This document shows positions 9,180 through 18,724 of a stretch of 64,000 nt of DNA, piece by piece. The translations under genes were made by a program, and so were the position numbers. The notes under the pieces were generated by a model. It had not been told where the DNA came from, ran no database searches, and saw only the letters and a list, made by a program, of their open reading frames with translations. Numbering within the stretch: the first letter of the stretch is position 1; each line of letters opens with the position of its first letter. Origin of the DNA: Deltaproteobacteria bacterium (GTDB lineage: Bacteria > Desulfobacterota > Binatia > Binatales > Binataceae); NCBI GenBank assembly GCA_021780755.1, contig JAJXYF010000005.1, forward strand, positions 1-64,000, in the 5' to 3' direction.

Positions 9180-12100
9180 ATGTCTGCGATCACCTGTCGA
9201 AATTGCTCCAAAATTAACCTTCCGGGCAAGCGTTTCTGCGTCGATTGCGGCACGCGTCTCGACTCCTCATGTCCCGCCTGCGACGCCCGCACCGAACCCG
9301 GCGAGCGCTTCTGCGGTAATTGCGGCGTCCGCCTCGACGCGACCGATCTCACCCGCCGCGACATGCCCGCTGACCTGCAGGCCGGCGGCGAGCGCCGCCA
9401 TCTCACGGTCCTCTTCGCCGACCTCGTCGGCTCGACCCAGATGGCTACCCGCCTCGATCCTGAGGAATATCACGAGATCATCCAGGCCTATCATCAGGCC
9501 GTCGCCCGCGTCGTCGCCCGCTTCGACGGCTACGTTGCCCAATATCAAGGTGACGGTATCGTCGCGTACTTCGGATGGCCGCTCGCCCACGACGACGACG
9601 CCGAACGCGCCATTCGCGCCGGCATGGAAATCATCGACGCCGTCAAGGGCCTCAATCGCGGCATTCCCGACGCCGCTCCCATCGCGGTGCGCGCCGGCAT
9701 CGATACCGGCCCCGTGATGGTTGGTCCTCTCGGCACTGGCGAGCGACGCGAAATCACCGCGATCGGCGAGACCCCTAACATTGCCGCGCGCGCGCAAGCC
9801 GTCGCCCCGGCAGGCAGTCTCGTCATCACCGCCGCCACCAATCGCCTGGCCGCCGGACTCTTCGCGGTCGAGCCGATGGGCGCGCATACTTTGAAGGGCG
9901 TCTCCCAGCCGGTCGAACTCTTCCGTGTGCTCCGCGCGACCGGTATGCGCGGACGCCTCCACGCCGCCCACTCGCTTACCCCATTCATCGGGCGCGATCA
10001 GGAACTGCGTACCCTGCGCGAGCGCTGGGATCGCGTCACGGCCGGCGAAGGCCAGGTGGTCGTCATCCGCGGCGAATCAGGCATCGGCAAGTCTCGCCTC
10101 GCGCTCCAGTTTCGCGAGTCCCTCAGCGCCGAACCGCATAGCTGGCTCGAAAGTTTCTGCTCCTCTTTCGACGTCAATACGCCCTTCGCCCCCGGCATCA
10201 ACCTGATCACTTCATCCTTTCTTTGGAGCACCAACGATTCCAGCGCCGACCGCTTCGGCGCCCTCGAGCAAAGCCTGCGCGACGCCGGCCTCAAGCTCGA
10301 TGAGGCCGTTCCGCTGCTCGCCGAAATGCTCAACCTGCCGCTGCCCGCGCGCTACCAGTCCTCGCTCGCTTCGCCCGAGCAGAAACGCCGCCGCCTCATC
10401 GCGGCGCTGGTCCAATGGACCTGCTCCCTCGCCAAACTCCAGCCGCTCGTGCTCCTGCTCGACGACGCCCAATGGGCCGACCCTTCCACCATCGAACTCA
10501 ATCAGACGCTGGTCGCCCAGTGCGCCGCGATCCCCATCATGCTCCTCTACACCGCGCGCCCCGAGTTCATCGCGCCGTGGCCGGTGCACCATAATCATTG
10601 CGATCTCACCCTCGCGCGCCTGAGCGGCCCCCATACGCGCGAGATGGCGCGCCTCGCCGTAATCCGTGCCGCCCTTTCCGATCGCACCCTCGACCTGGTC
10701 GTCGAGCGCACCGACGGCGTTCCCCTCTTTGTCGAGGAACTGGCCCGCGTCGTGGCCGATACCGACAGCGCCGACTCTGGCGAACACCAGATTCCCGTCA
10801 CCCTCGCCGACTCCCTGATGGCGCGCATCGACCGCCTCGGCGCCGCCCGCGAAATCGCCCAAATCGCGGCCGTCGTCGGCCGCGGCTTTTCCTACGACCT
10901 CCTGCGCGAAATCGCCGGCAAGCCCGACGACGAATTGCGCGCAGCCCTCGACCGCGTGGTTGACGCCGACCTCATTCTCGCCGCCGGCACGCTCCCCGAT
11001 GCCACCTACCTCTTTAAGCACGTGATGGTCCGCGATACCGCCTACGGCTCTCTGCTCAAATCGCGCCGTCGCGAATTGCATCGCGCCGTGGCCGCCGCAC
11101 TCTCCGGTAAATTCGCCCAGCAGGCCGAGGCCGAGCCCGCCCTGCTCGCGCATCATCTCACTGAGGCCGGTGACGCCGATCAGGCTGCCCGCGCATGGCA
11201 AAAGGCCGCCGACCGCTCCGCCGCGCACGGCGCCTTCGCGGAGGCCGCCAGCCACTATTCCCGCGCCCTCGATCTGTTGCTCACCACCCCCGAAACCGAC
11301 CAGCGCAACGAACGTGAAATGGCGCTGCTGGTTTCCCTCGGCTCCGTCATGACACCCACCAAGGGTCTCGCCTCGAGCGAGGTCGAAAACATTTTCTTGC
11401 GCGCACGCGAATTGGGCGAGCGCCTCGGCCGCGTCCGCTCCGCGACCATCCTCGGCCTCTGGCAGACCTATCTTACCCGCGGCAAACTCGCCGCCGCCCA
11501 GTCGCTCGCCGAGCAGCGCCTCGAAATCGCCCAGCGCGAGGGCGCTCCCTTGTCGCTCTGCTGGGGCCATTTCGCGCTCGGCGCCACGCTGCTGCATCGC
11601 GGAATGCTCCCCGGCAGCCTCACCCATCTGCGCGCCGCCGTTGAGCAATCGCATAATCGCGACGCCGCTACCCGCCCCTTCGACGCGGGGCTCCTCGCGA
11701 TGAGCTATCTCGGCGTCGCCCTTAGCCTCGCCGGCTTTCCCGATCAGGCGCGCGATATCGCGGTCCGCACGATGCGCACCGCCGAGGAACTCGCCAAGCC
11801 GTCGAACATCGCCTTTTGCGCCGTCAACGTCGCCGCGATGCATCAGCTTTCCTTCAACCCCCGCGCCGCCCTCGAAATCGCGCGCTCCGCGGCCGAAACC
11901 AGCCGCGCACACGGCGTCGCCCAATTAGCCTCGGCCCTGGACGTGTACGCCGGATGGGCCGTGGCCGCCTGCGGAGATCCGCGCGAAGGCGCCGATCAGA
12001 TTCGCCGCGGCATCGCCGAATGGCTCGCCAGCGGGCAGCGGCTGCCGCACGCCTGGTACCTCTCGATGCTCGCGTGGACCTACGCCCTCGATCAGCGCTT

Positions 12101-12446
12101 CGAAGCGGCTGGCGATACGCTCGCCGATGCCGACGCCGCGATTGGTGAGCTGCACATGGAGGAGCCGATTGTCGCCTGGACCCGGGCCGACATCCTGCGG
12201 ATGTCGGCGGCCCACCACGCCACGCTTGAGGCCGCGTGGCGCGCCGCGATCGATTCCGCACGCTCGATGGGGATGCCGCTGTTCGAACTGCGCTCCAGCG
12301 TCGGCCTCGCCCGCTTGCTCTCCGAGCGCGGCCAGCCCGCCGCCGCGCGTGCTCTGCTCACCGGCGCCTGCGCCTCGTTCACCGAGGGCGCCGGCACCTT
12401 CGATCTGACCACTGCCCGCGACCTTCTGTCCTCGCTTCCCTCCTGA
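9180..12446 (+). CDS. Double zinc-ribbon class III adenylate/guanylate cyclase with AAA ATPase and helical-repeat C-terminus
   Basis: CRNCSKINLPGKRFCVDCG and CPACDARTEPGERFCGNCG zinc ribbons; cyclase motif LTVLFADLVGSTQMATRLDPEEYHE; Walker A GESGIGKSRLA; LLLDDAQWAD. Confidence 0.9.
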   Translation: MSAITCRNCSKINLPGKRFCVDCGTRLDSSCPACDARTEPGERFCGNCGVRLDATDLTRRDMPADLQAGGERRHLTVLFADLVGSTQMATRLDPEEYHEIIQAYHQAVARVVARFDGYVAQYQGDGIVAYFGWPLAHDDDAERAIRAGMEIIDAVKGLNRGIPDAAPIAVRAGIDTGPVMVGPLGTGERREITAIGETPNIAARAQAVAPAGSLVITAATNRLAAGLFAVEPMGAHTLKGVSQPVELFRVLRATGMRGRLHAAHSLTPFIGRDQELRTLRERWDRVTAGEGQVVVIRGESGIGKSRLALQFRESLSAEPHSWLESFCSSFDVNTPFAPGINLITSSFLWSTNDSSADRFGALEQSLRDAGLKLDEAVPLLAEMLNLPLPARYQSSLASPEQKRRRLIAALVQWTCSLAKLQPLVLLLDDAQWADPSTIELNQTLVAQCAAIPIMLLYTARPEFIAPWPVHHNHCDLTLARLSGPHTREMARLAVIRAALSDRTLDLVVERTDGVPLFVEELARVVADTDSADSGEHQIPVTLADSLMARIDRLGAAREIAQIAAVVGRGFSYDLLREIAGKPDDELRAALDRVVDADLILAAGTLPDATYLFKHVMVRDTAYGSLLKSRRRELHRAVAAALSGKFAQQAEAEPALLAHHLTEAGDADQAARAWQKAADRSAAHGAFAEAASHYSRALDLLLTTPETDQRNEREMALLVSLGSVMTPTKGLASSEVENIFLRARELGERLGRVRSATILGLWQTYLTRGKLAAAQSLAEQRLEIAQREGAPLSLCWGHFALGATLLHRGMLPGSLTHLRAAVEQSHNRDAATRPFDAGLLAMSYLGVALSLAGFPDQARDIAVRTMRTAEELAKPSNIAFCAVNVAAMHQLSFNPRAALEIARSAAETSRAHGVAQLASALDVYAGWAVAACGDPREGADQIRRGIAEWLASGQRLPHAWYLSMLAWTYALDQRFEAAGDTLADADAAIGELHMEEPIVAWTRADILRMSAAHHATLEAAWRAAIDSARSMGMPLFELRSSVGLARLLSERGQPAAARALLTGACASFTEGAGTFDLTTARDLLSSLPS

Positions 12447-12587
12447 TCCGTCCCTGCACGCGCGCTTTGTGACTCGCAAAAGATGGTAGTAAGCTCGCGC
12501 CAATCTTGGCCGTGCGCCGACGCCATCGAACGCGCGCCGAAGGACTGTTTCGAGGTACCCGGCGCGCCGGGCTTACGGAGGCCGCTC

Positions 12588-13775
12588 ATGAATCAGATCA
12601 ACACCGAACGCGAGCAACGCTTTATCGATCTGGCCGCCGGACTCGCCGACGACTTCGCCCAGCGCGCCGCCCAGCACGACGAGGAAGCCTCCTTTCCCCA
12701 CGAGAACTATGCGCGCCTGCGCGAGAGCGGTTACACCAAACTTACCATCCCCGAGAAGTTCGGCGGCCTCGGCGCCACCATGCTCGAGCGGCTCAAGGCG
12801 CAGGAGCGCCTCGCGATGGGCTGCGGACCGACCGCGCTCGCCATCAATATGCACTTCAACGTGATGGGCGTGCTGATCGATCTCGAACGCAAGTTCCACG
12901 CCCCCAACGTCACCGCGATGTTGCAAAGAATCGCCGACCAGCGCCTCATCTGCGGCGGCTCCGGTTCCGAGCCCGACAACGCCGTCATCAACCTGCGTCC
13001 GCGCACTACCGCGCGCCGCGAAGAGGGCGGATGGGCCGTCAACGGCCGCAAGATCTTCGGCACCCAAAGCATCGCTCTCGACCTCTTCTTCGCCGAGGCC
13101 ACTTGGGAAGACGCGCCCAATGGCGAGACCATCATCAGCTTCTTCATCCCGCCGCGCGAAACGCCCGGCCTCGTCTTCAAGGACGACTGGTACACCATGG
13201 GCATGCGCGCGACCGCCTCGCGCAGCTCCGAGCTGACCGACGCCTTCGTGCCCGAGTCCGCCGTCGTCCTGCAGCGCGGCGTCTCGAAGAGCGGACGCGT
13301 GACCAAGGTCTTCGCCAAGGCCCCGTTCGCGATCGGCGCCGTCTATATCGGTATCGCGCAGGCCGCGCGCGACTTCGTGGTTGACTTCATGCGCGACCGT
13401 CCGCGCTTCCCGCTCAAGCATCCGATGAGCCATCTGCCGAGCGTCTATAACAAGGTCGGCGAGATCGATCTGCTGATCGAGACCGCGCGCGCGATGATGT
13501 GGAAGGCGGGCGCCGAGATGAACCTCGACGACCCGGTGAGCTGGTCGCGCAAGGCGATCGCCGCCCGCATGGTCGCGATTGAGAACTCGGTCAAGGCGGT
13601 GGACCTCGCGCTGCGCGCGGTCGGCGGCGCTTCCTACTTCAAGCGCTTGCCGCTTGAGCGCTACTACCGCGACGTCCGCGCCGGCCTCTACCATCCGTTC
13701 GACACCGACGAGAGCCTCGAGTTTCTCGGCAAAAGCGCCTTCGGCCTGCCAATGTTTGACACCGACTCCAACTGA
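12588..13775 (+). CDS. Acyl-CoA dehydrogenase family protein
   Basis: MNQINTEREQRFIDLAAGLADDFAQRAAQHDEEASFPHENYARLRESGYTKLTIPEKFGG and the full ACAD-like body; start placed at ATG 12588 inside ORF 12483..13775. Confidence 0.85.
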   Translation: MNQINTEREQRFIDLAAGLADDFAQRAAQHDEEASFPHENYARLRESGYTKLTIPEKFGGLGATMLERLKAQERLAMGCGPTALAINMHFNVMGVLIDLERKFHAPNVTAMLQRIADQRLICGGSGSEPDNAVINLRPRTTARREEGGWAVNGRKIFGTQSIALDLFFAEATWEDAPNGETIISFFIPPRETPGLVFKDDWYTMGMRATASRSSELTDAFVPESAVVLQRGVSKSGRVTKVFAKAPFAIGAVYIGIAQAARDFVVDFMRDRPRFPLKHPMSHLPSVYNKVGEIDLLIETARAMMWKAGAEMNLDDPVSWSRKAIAARMVAIENSVKAVDLALRAVGGASYFKRLPLERYYRDVRAGLYHPFDTDESLEFLGKSAFGLPMFDTDSN

Positions 13776-14234
13776 GCGCCCCCGAGGCCGCCGATCGTGC
13801 CAACCTCCCGGTTGGAATTCGTGTCTCCTCCTTCAAAAAGGAGTATAGTTTTTGGCGCGAGCCGAGCCTGCGAGCCGCTCTGCTGACATCAGCCGATATT
13901 TACCGATATTTGCCGGTTTCGGTGGTCCGCCACGCCTCTTTAAGGCTTTCAGCTACTCGCCATGACCTAAAATGCCGGGTCAAACGGGCCACACATCGCA
14001 AAACTTTTTTTTTACAAAACGGACTAACCTTGACGCTGCCTGACTCGCCTCCACCTCAATTTCCGCGCGGGACTGCTCAGCGTCAGAAGGCAAAGGCTTG
14101 TCGCTTGGATTGCATCGTGAAATAACCAATGTGAACAGGTGAGTTGCACTCCCGCCGGCAGCGGGACGGTCGGGAGGCGGCATCACATCTAGACTGACCC
14201 CCATCCTCCATCACCCGCCAAACAAGGAGGAGTA

Positions 14235-15944
14235 ATGCGTTACGATTTGATCATTAAAAATGGCACCGTGATTGACGGCTCCGGGATGCCCCGGTTTCGC
14301 GCCGACGTCGGCATCGCCGGCGGCAAGATCGCCTCCATCGGCCGCATCCACGATAGCGCCAACGAAGTCATCGACGCCGACGGCCATATCGTGTCGCCCG
14401 GCATCATCGACGCGCACACCCACATGGACGCGCAGGTCTTCTGGGATCCGATGGGCACCTCGTCGTGCTGGCACGGCATCACCTCGGTCGTGATGGGCAA
14501 TTGCGGATTCTCGCTCGCGCCCTGCGCCGAGAAAGACAAGCTGCTCGTGATGCGCAATCTCGAGCGCGCCGAGGACATCGCGCCCGAGGCCATGGAAGCC
14601 GGTATCAAGTGGTCGTGGGAGACCTTCCCGCAGTACCTCGACGCCGTTGATCGCACGCCCAAGGGCATCAACTACACCGCCTACATCGGCCACTCGGCCC
14701 TGCGCACCTACGTGATGGGCGAGCGTGCCTTCGAGCACGAAGCGAACGCCGACGAACTCGAGGCGATGAAGCGTGAGCTGCGCGGCGCCATTCGCGCTGG
14801 CGCCATCGGCTTCACCACCTCGCGCACCCGCAATCATCAGACCCCCGACGGCGCTCCGGTGGCCAGCCGCCTCGCCAACTGGAACGAAGTCCGCCAATTG
14901 GTCGGCGTGATGGGCGAGGAGAACGCCGGCGTATTCGAAATCGCGGGCGAAGACACCGGCCTCGCGCCCGACCGCGTCAAGGATTATCTGGATCGCCTGA
15001 AAGCGCTCGCGGTCGATACTGGCGTGCCCGTCACCTACGGCATGTTCAGCCAGCGCAAGGCGCCCGACTACTGGCGTCAATACTTCAAGCTCTCCGACGA
15101 GACCGCCGATGCCGGCGGCCGCATGTTCATCCAGGTGCACAGCCGCTCGCTCAACGTGGTGCTCTCGTTCGAGACCACGATGCCGTTCGACCGCCTGCCG
15201 GTCTGGCGCGACGTCCGCAAGCTGCCGCTGGCCGAACAGGAGGCCGCGCTGCGCAATCCCGAAATTCGCCGCAAGCTGGTCGCGGCCGTGCACGAAGAGC
15301 CGCGCGACGGCACCAGGATCGTCGGCGCCGAGCCGCGCCGCGCGAACTTCAAATGGCTGTTCGTGATGGACAAGGCGAGTCCGCCGCATCGCTCGGTCGC
15401 CGAGATCGCCAGCGAACTCAACAAGGACCCGGTCGATGTGATCATCGACCTCGCGCTGGCGAAGAACATGCAGCAGTTCTTCCTGCAGCCGCTCGCCAAC
15501 GAGAACCAGGATCACGTGCTCGAGATGATGCGGCATCCGCGCTCGGTGGTGACCTTCTCGGACTCGGGCGCGCACGTTTCGCAGATTATGGATTCCTCGC
15601 TGCAGAGCCATCTGCTGAGCTACTGGGTCCGCGACCAGCAGGCGCTCACGCTCGAGCAGGCCATCAGGATGCTGACCTTCGTGCCGGCTTCCCATTGGGG
15701 TCTGAGCGGACGCGGCCTGCTGCGCGAAGGCATGGCGGCCGACGTGATCGTATTCGATGCGGACAAGATTGCGCCGATGTTGCCGAAGGTCGAGCATGAC
15801 CTGCCGGCCGGTGCGCGACGCCTTAAGCAAAAGGCGGCCGGTCTGCTCGCGACCGTCGTCAATGGCGAAGTCCTGCTGCGCAACAACGAACACACTGGCG
15901 CGCTGCCCGGACGCTTGCTGCGCGGCCCACTGGCTCGCGCATAG
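14235..15944 (+). CDS. Amidohydrolase, N-acyl-D-amino-acid deacylase-like
   Basis: MRYDLIIKNGTVIDGSGMPRFRADVGIAGGKIASIG...DAHTHMDAQVFWDP; AAGGAGGAG ribosome-binding site. Confidence 0.88.
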   Translation: MRYDLIIKNGTVIDGSGMPRFRADVGIAGGKIASIGRIHDSANEVIDADGHIVSPGIIDAHTHMDAQVFWDPMGTSSCWHGITSVVMGNCGFSLAPCAEKDKLLVMRNLERAEDIAPEAMEAGIKWSWETFPQYLDAVDRTPKGINYTAYIGHSALRTYVMGERAFEHEANADELEAMKRELRGAIRAGAIGFTTSRTRNHQTPDGAPVASRLANWNEVRQLVGVMGEENAGVFEIAGEDTGLAPDRVKDYLDRLKALAVDTGVPVTYGMFSQRKAPDYWRQYFKLSDETADAGGRMFIQVHSRSLNVVLSFETTMPFDRLPVWRDVRKLPLAEQEAALRNPEIRRKLVAAVHEEPRDGTRIVGAEPRRANFKWLFVMDKASPPHRSVAEIASELNKDPVDVIIDLALAKNMQQFFLQPLANENQDHVLEMMRHPRSVVTFSDSGAHVSQIMDSSLQSHLLSYWVRDQQALTLEQAIRMLTFVPASHWGLSGRGLLREGMAADVIVFDADKIAPMLPKVEHDLPAGARRLKQKAAGLLATVVNGEVLLRNNEHTGALPGRLLRGPLARA

Positions 15945-15966
15945 GCGCCGCCGAAAAGGAACAGCA

Positions 15967-16851
15967 ATGGCAAGTGCGGAATTAGCGAAAGTACTTGAAA
16001 TGATCCGGACCGTCCCGCGCGATCCGACCGCCGAGGTTGGCCGGATGCGCGGTGCGATGGAGAAGGTCAGCGAACACGTCGCGCGCGACGTCAAGTGCGA
16101 GGCCGTCAGTGCGGGCGGCGTGCCCGCCGAATGGATCGTGCCGCCCAACGCCGCCGCCGACCGCGTCATCCTCTACCTTCATGGTGGCGGCTACGTGATG
16201 GGTTCGATCAATACCCATCGCGCGATGATCGCGCGCATCGCGCGGGCCGCGCAGGCGCGGGCGCTGGCGCTCGACTATCGGCTTGCGCCCGAGCATCCGT
16301 TTCCCGCCGCGGTTGACGACGCGACGGCGGCCTATCGATGGCTGCTCGGGCAGGGCTACAAGCCGGGGAAGACCGTGATTTCGGGAGATTCGGCGGGCGG
16401 CGGTTTAACGCTGGCAACCCTGATTGCGTTGCGCGACGCGGGCACCGCGATGCCGGCCGCGGCCGTTCCGATCTCGCCGTGGGCCGACCTCGAAGGTACC
16501 GGCGCGTCTATCCAGACCCGCGCGGCGACCGACCCGATGGTCGATCAGGCGAGCCTGCATCGCATGGCGAAGCTCTACGCGGGCGACCACAATATGAAAA
16601 ATCCGCTGATCTCGCCGATTCATGCGGATTACAAGGGACTGCCGCCGATGCTGATTCATGTCGGCGATGCGGAGATCCTGCTCGACGATTCCGCCCGCGT
16701 CACCGATCGCGCGAAGGCGGCCGGGGGCAAGGTCGAACTCGAAGCGTGGCCGGAGATGTTTCATGTCTGGCACGTCTTCGCGAAGATCCTGCCGGAGGGC
16801 CAGCAGGCAATCGACCGCATCGGCTCGTACGTCCTCGCCCACACCGCGTAA
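15967..16851 (+). CDS. Alpha/beta hydrolase (HSL/acetyl esterase-like)
   Basis: LYLHGGGYVMGS oxyanion motif and GDSAGGGL nucleophile elbow; start placed at ATG 15967 inside ORF 15757..16851. Confidence 0.9.
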   Translation: MASAELAKVLEMIRTVPRDPTAEVGRMRGAMEKVSEHVARDVKCEAVSAGGVPAEWIVPPNAAADRVILYLHGGGYVMGSINTHRAMIARIARAAQARALALDYRLAPEHPFPAAVDDATAAYRWLLGQGYKPGKTVISGDSAGGGLTLATLIALRDAGTAMPAAAVPISPWADLEGTGASIQTRAATDPMVDQASLHRMAKLYAGDHNMKNPLISPIHADYKGLPPMLIHVGDAEILLDDSARVTDRAKAAGGKVELEAWPEMFHVWHVFAKILPEGQQAIDRIGSYVLAHTA

Positions 16852-16894
16852 TTGCAATCGGCGGGGCAGGGCATTACACAACTTGCACGGATAC

Positions 16895-16933
16895 TGCGGC
16901 ACCTCGGATGATCCCGGGGTGCCGCACTTTTTT
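16895..16933 (+). terminator. Rho-independent terminator
   Basis: TGCGGCACC (16895-16903) pairs with GGTGCCGCA (16918-16926), followed by CTTTTTT; 43 bp after the hydrolase stop. Confidence 0.85.
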
Positions 16934-17073
16934 CCCTCGCGATATCGCTCGCGAGTTCTCGCCGCCGAAAACCCGATGTTGGATTGGCGCGCCGTGTTAT
17001 TCTTGACCTCGATGATCAATGCGAGAGGCGCTGCGATCAACGGTAAACGAGACCTGAAGATCGATCGAATTCG

Positions 17074-18612
17074 ATGACCCAGCTTTATGACAATTGGAGC
17101 CGCCTGCTCGCGGAAATCGTAACGCCGGAGGGCCGGGTTGACTACCTGCGTCTCGCCGAACGCCGCGAAATTCTCGATCGGGTGATTGCCGACTTCGCCG
17201 CGATCAGTCCGGACGCGATGCCCGCGGCGTTCACCGGCGAGGAAGACCATCTCGCATACTGGCTCAACGCGTACAACGCCTTCACGCTGCACGCGATCAT
17301 GGACGAGTATCCGATCACGTCGGTGTGGAAGACGCGCGACGGCCAGTTCTTTCAGCGCCGCCGCCATCTGGCCGGCGGCCGGGCGGTCAGCCTCGACGAT
17401 ATCGAGCACGCAATTCTGCGCTCGCGCTTCGCCGAGCCGCGGATTCATTTCGCGATCAATTGCGGCTCCAACGGCTGTCCCCCCATTCGCCCGGCGGCCT
17501 TTCAGGCCGAGGGGCTGCGCGACACGCTGCGGACCGCGACGCAGCAATTCCTCGCCAGCGAATGGAATTGCCGCATCGATTACGCGACGCGCCGCATCTA
17601 CGTCTCGCGCATCTTCAAGATGTACGCGGAGGACTTCGCCGGTGTGAGTGGCACCAGCGCAGAGTATCGTCTCGGGGTGCTGCGCTTCGTCGCCGAGCAC
17701 ACCGGCGTGGCGTTCACGTGCATCGCCGATTTCGAGGTGGTCTATAATACCTACGACTGGGGTCTGAACGATTCCCGCCGCGTGCCGCGGCTGGGACCGA
17801 TCCTGTTTCACGAATCGGTCGAACATTTTGCCGAGGCCGACGGCGGACTGCGCGAGCTGTATCTGTACGAGGGTAATTTCTGCAATCGCACGTGCGCGTG
17901 GTGCACCATCAACGGATCGCCCAAGGGCACCTATCATCCGTACCGCGGCGCCGTGCTCGACCAGGCGGTCGCGACCGTCGCCGCCGACGGCAACCTTAAG
18001 TTTTACGGTGGTGAACCGACGCTCCACGCTGACGATGTGATCGACGCCATCGGTTACGTCCGCCGCCGGGGCTTTAGCGGATTGATCTCGATTTATTCCA
18101 ACGGCGTGAAGGCCGCCGCGCTGATTCGCATCCTGGAGAGCGATCCGCGCAGCGAGGCGGTGCTGAACTATTCGATTTATCACGGACGCGACGCCGAACC
18201 TCTGGCAGATCACGCGAAAGCACAACTCGAAAATTGGGCGGCGGCGCATCCGGGCCGGCTCTTCCAGGGCTACAAGGTTCTCTTCCACGCCGGATCCGGC
18301 ACCGCGATGGCGTACGATCGCGATCGCGAGGCAGGCTACCACGGTATCGCCACCGGATGCGTCCGCTGTTTCCCGGTGTTGACCACCGCGGGCAAATTTC
18401 GCGCGTGTCCGTTCGCCGCGGAGATCGACTCGCCGCATTACGATCTCGGCCGCGTCGGTAGCGATCCCGGCCAGGTCTTTGAGAATTACCGGCACTTCAG
18501 GAAATGGGCTGACGACACCCTCGACCCCGCGGCGCGCGCCCGCGGCGTTTCAAGCTGCGAGATGTGCCATCAACATCTCGCCGAGTTGCCGGTCCCTGAT
18601 TATGCGCGATAG
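17074..18612 (+). CDS. DUF547 domain fused to radical SAM domain
   Basis: N-terminal DUF547-like YWLNAYNAFTLHAIM and HFAINCGSNGCPPIRPAAF; C-terminal radical SAM cluster CNRTCAWC (codons 17881-17904), LKFYGGEPTL, extra Cys motifs GCVRC and SCEMCHQ. Confidence 0.85.
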   Translation: MTQLYDNWSRLLAEIVTPEGRVDYLRLAERREILDRVIADFAAISPDAMPAAFTGEEDHLAYWLNAYNAFTLHAIMDEYPITSVWKTRDGQFFQRRRHLAGGRAVSLDDIEHAILRSRFAEPRIHFAINCGSNGCPPIRPAAFQAEGLRDTLRTATQQFLASEWNCRIDYATRRIYVSRIFKMYAEDFAGVSGTSAEYRLGVLRFVAEHTGVAFTCIADFEVVYNTYDWGLNDSRRVPRLGPILFHESVEHFAEADGGLRELYLYEGNFCNRTCAWCTINGSPKGTYHPYRGAVLDQAVATVAADGNLKFYGGEPTLHADDVIDAIGYVRRRGFSGLISIYSNGVKAAALIRILESDPRSEAVLNYSIYHGRDAEPLADHAKAQLENWAAAHPGRLFQGYKVLFHAGSGTAMAYDRDREAGYHGIATGCVRCFPVLTTAGKFRACPFAAEIDSPHYDLGRVGSDPGQVFENYRHFRKWADDTLDPAARARGVSSCEMCHQHLAELPVPDYAR

Positions 18613-18724
18613 TAGGTTCGCTCCAGAGTCCTGGCGCACCTTGCGGACTCGTCAACTCGGTTACTTATTGGCGCTCGGACTTCGCCGAGCGATTGGCTAA
18701 GATGACCGCGGGAGGGACCCGTTC

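Noticed and set aside
10212-11924. 570-aa minus-strand ORF antisense to the cyclase/ATPase gene
   Set aside because: Gly/Ala/Glu-rich shadow translation without recognisable domains.
14211-16169. 652-aa minus-strand ORF antisense to the deacylase gene
   Set aside because: Low-complexity His/Arg/Val-rich translation, overlaps a well-supported plus-strand family member; typical GC-rich shadow ORF.
16405-18495. 696-aa minus-strand ORF antisense to hydrolase and DUF547-radical SAM genes
   Set aside because: Shadow ORF; the plus strand carries clear catalytic motifs.
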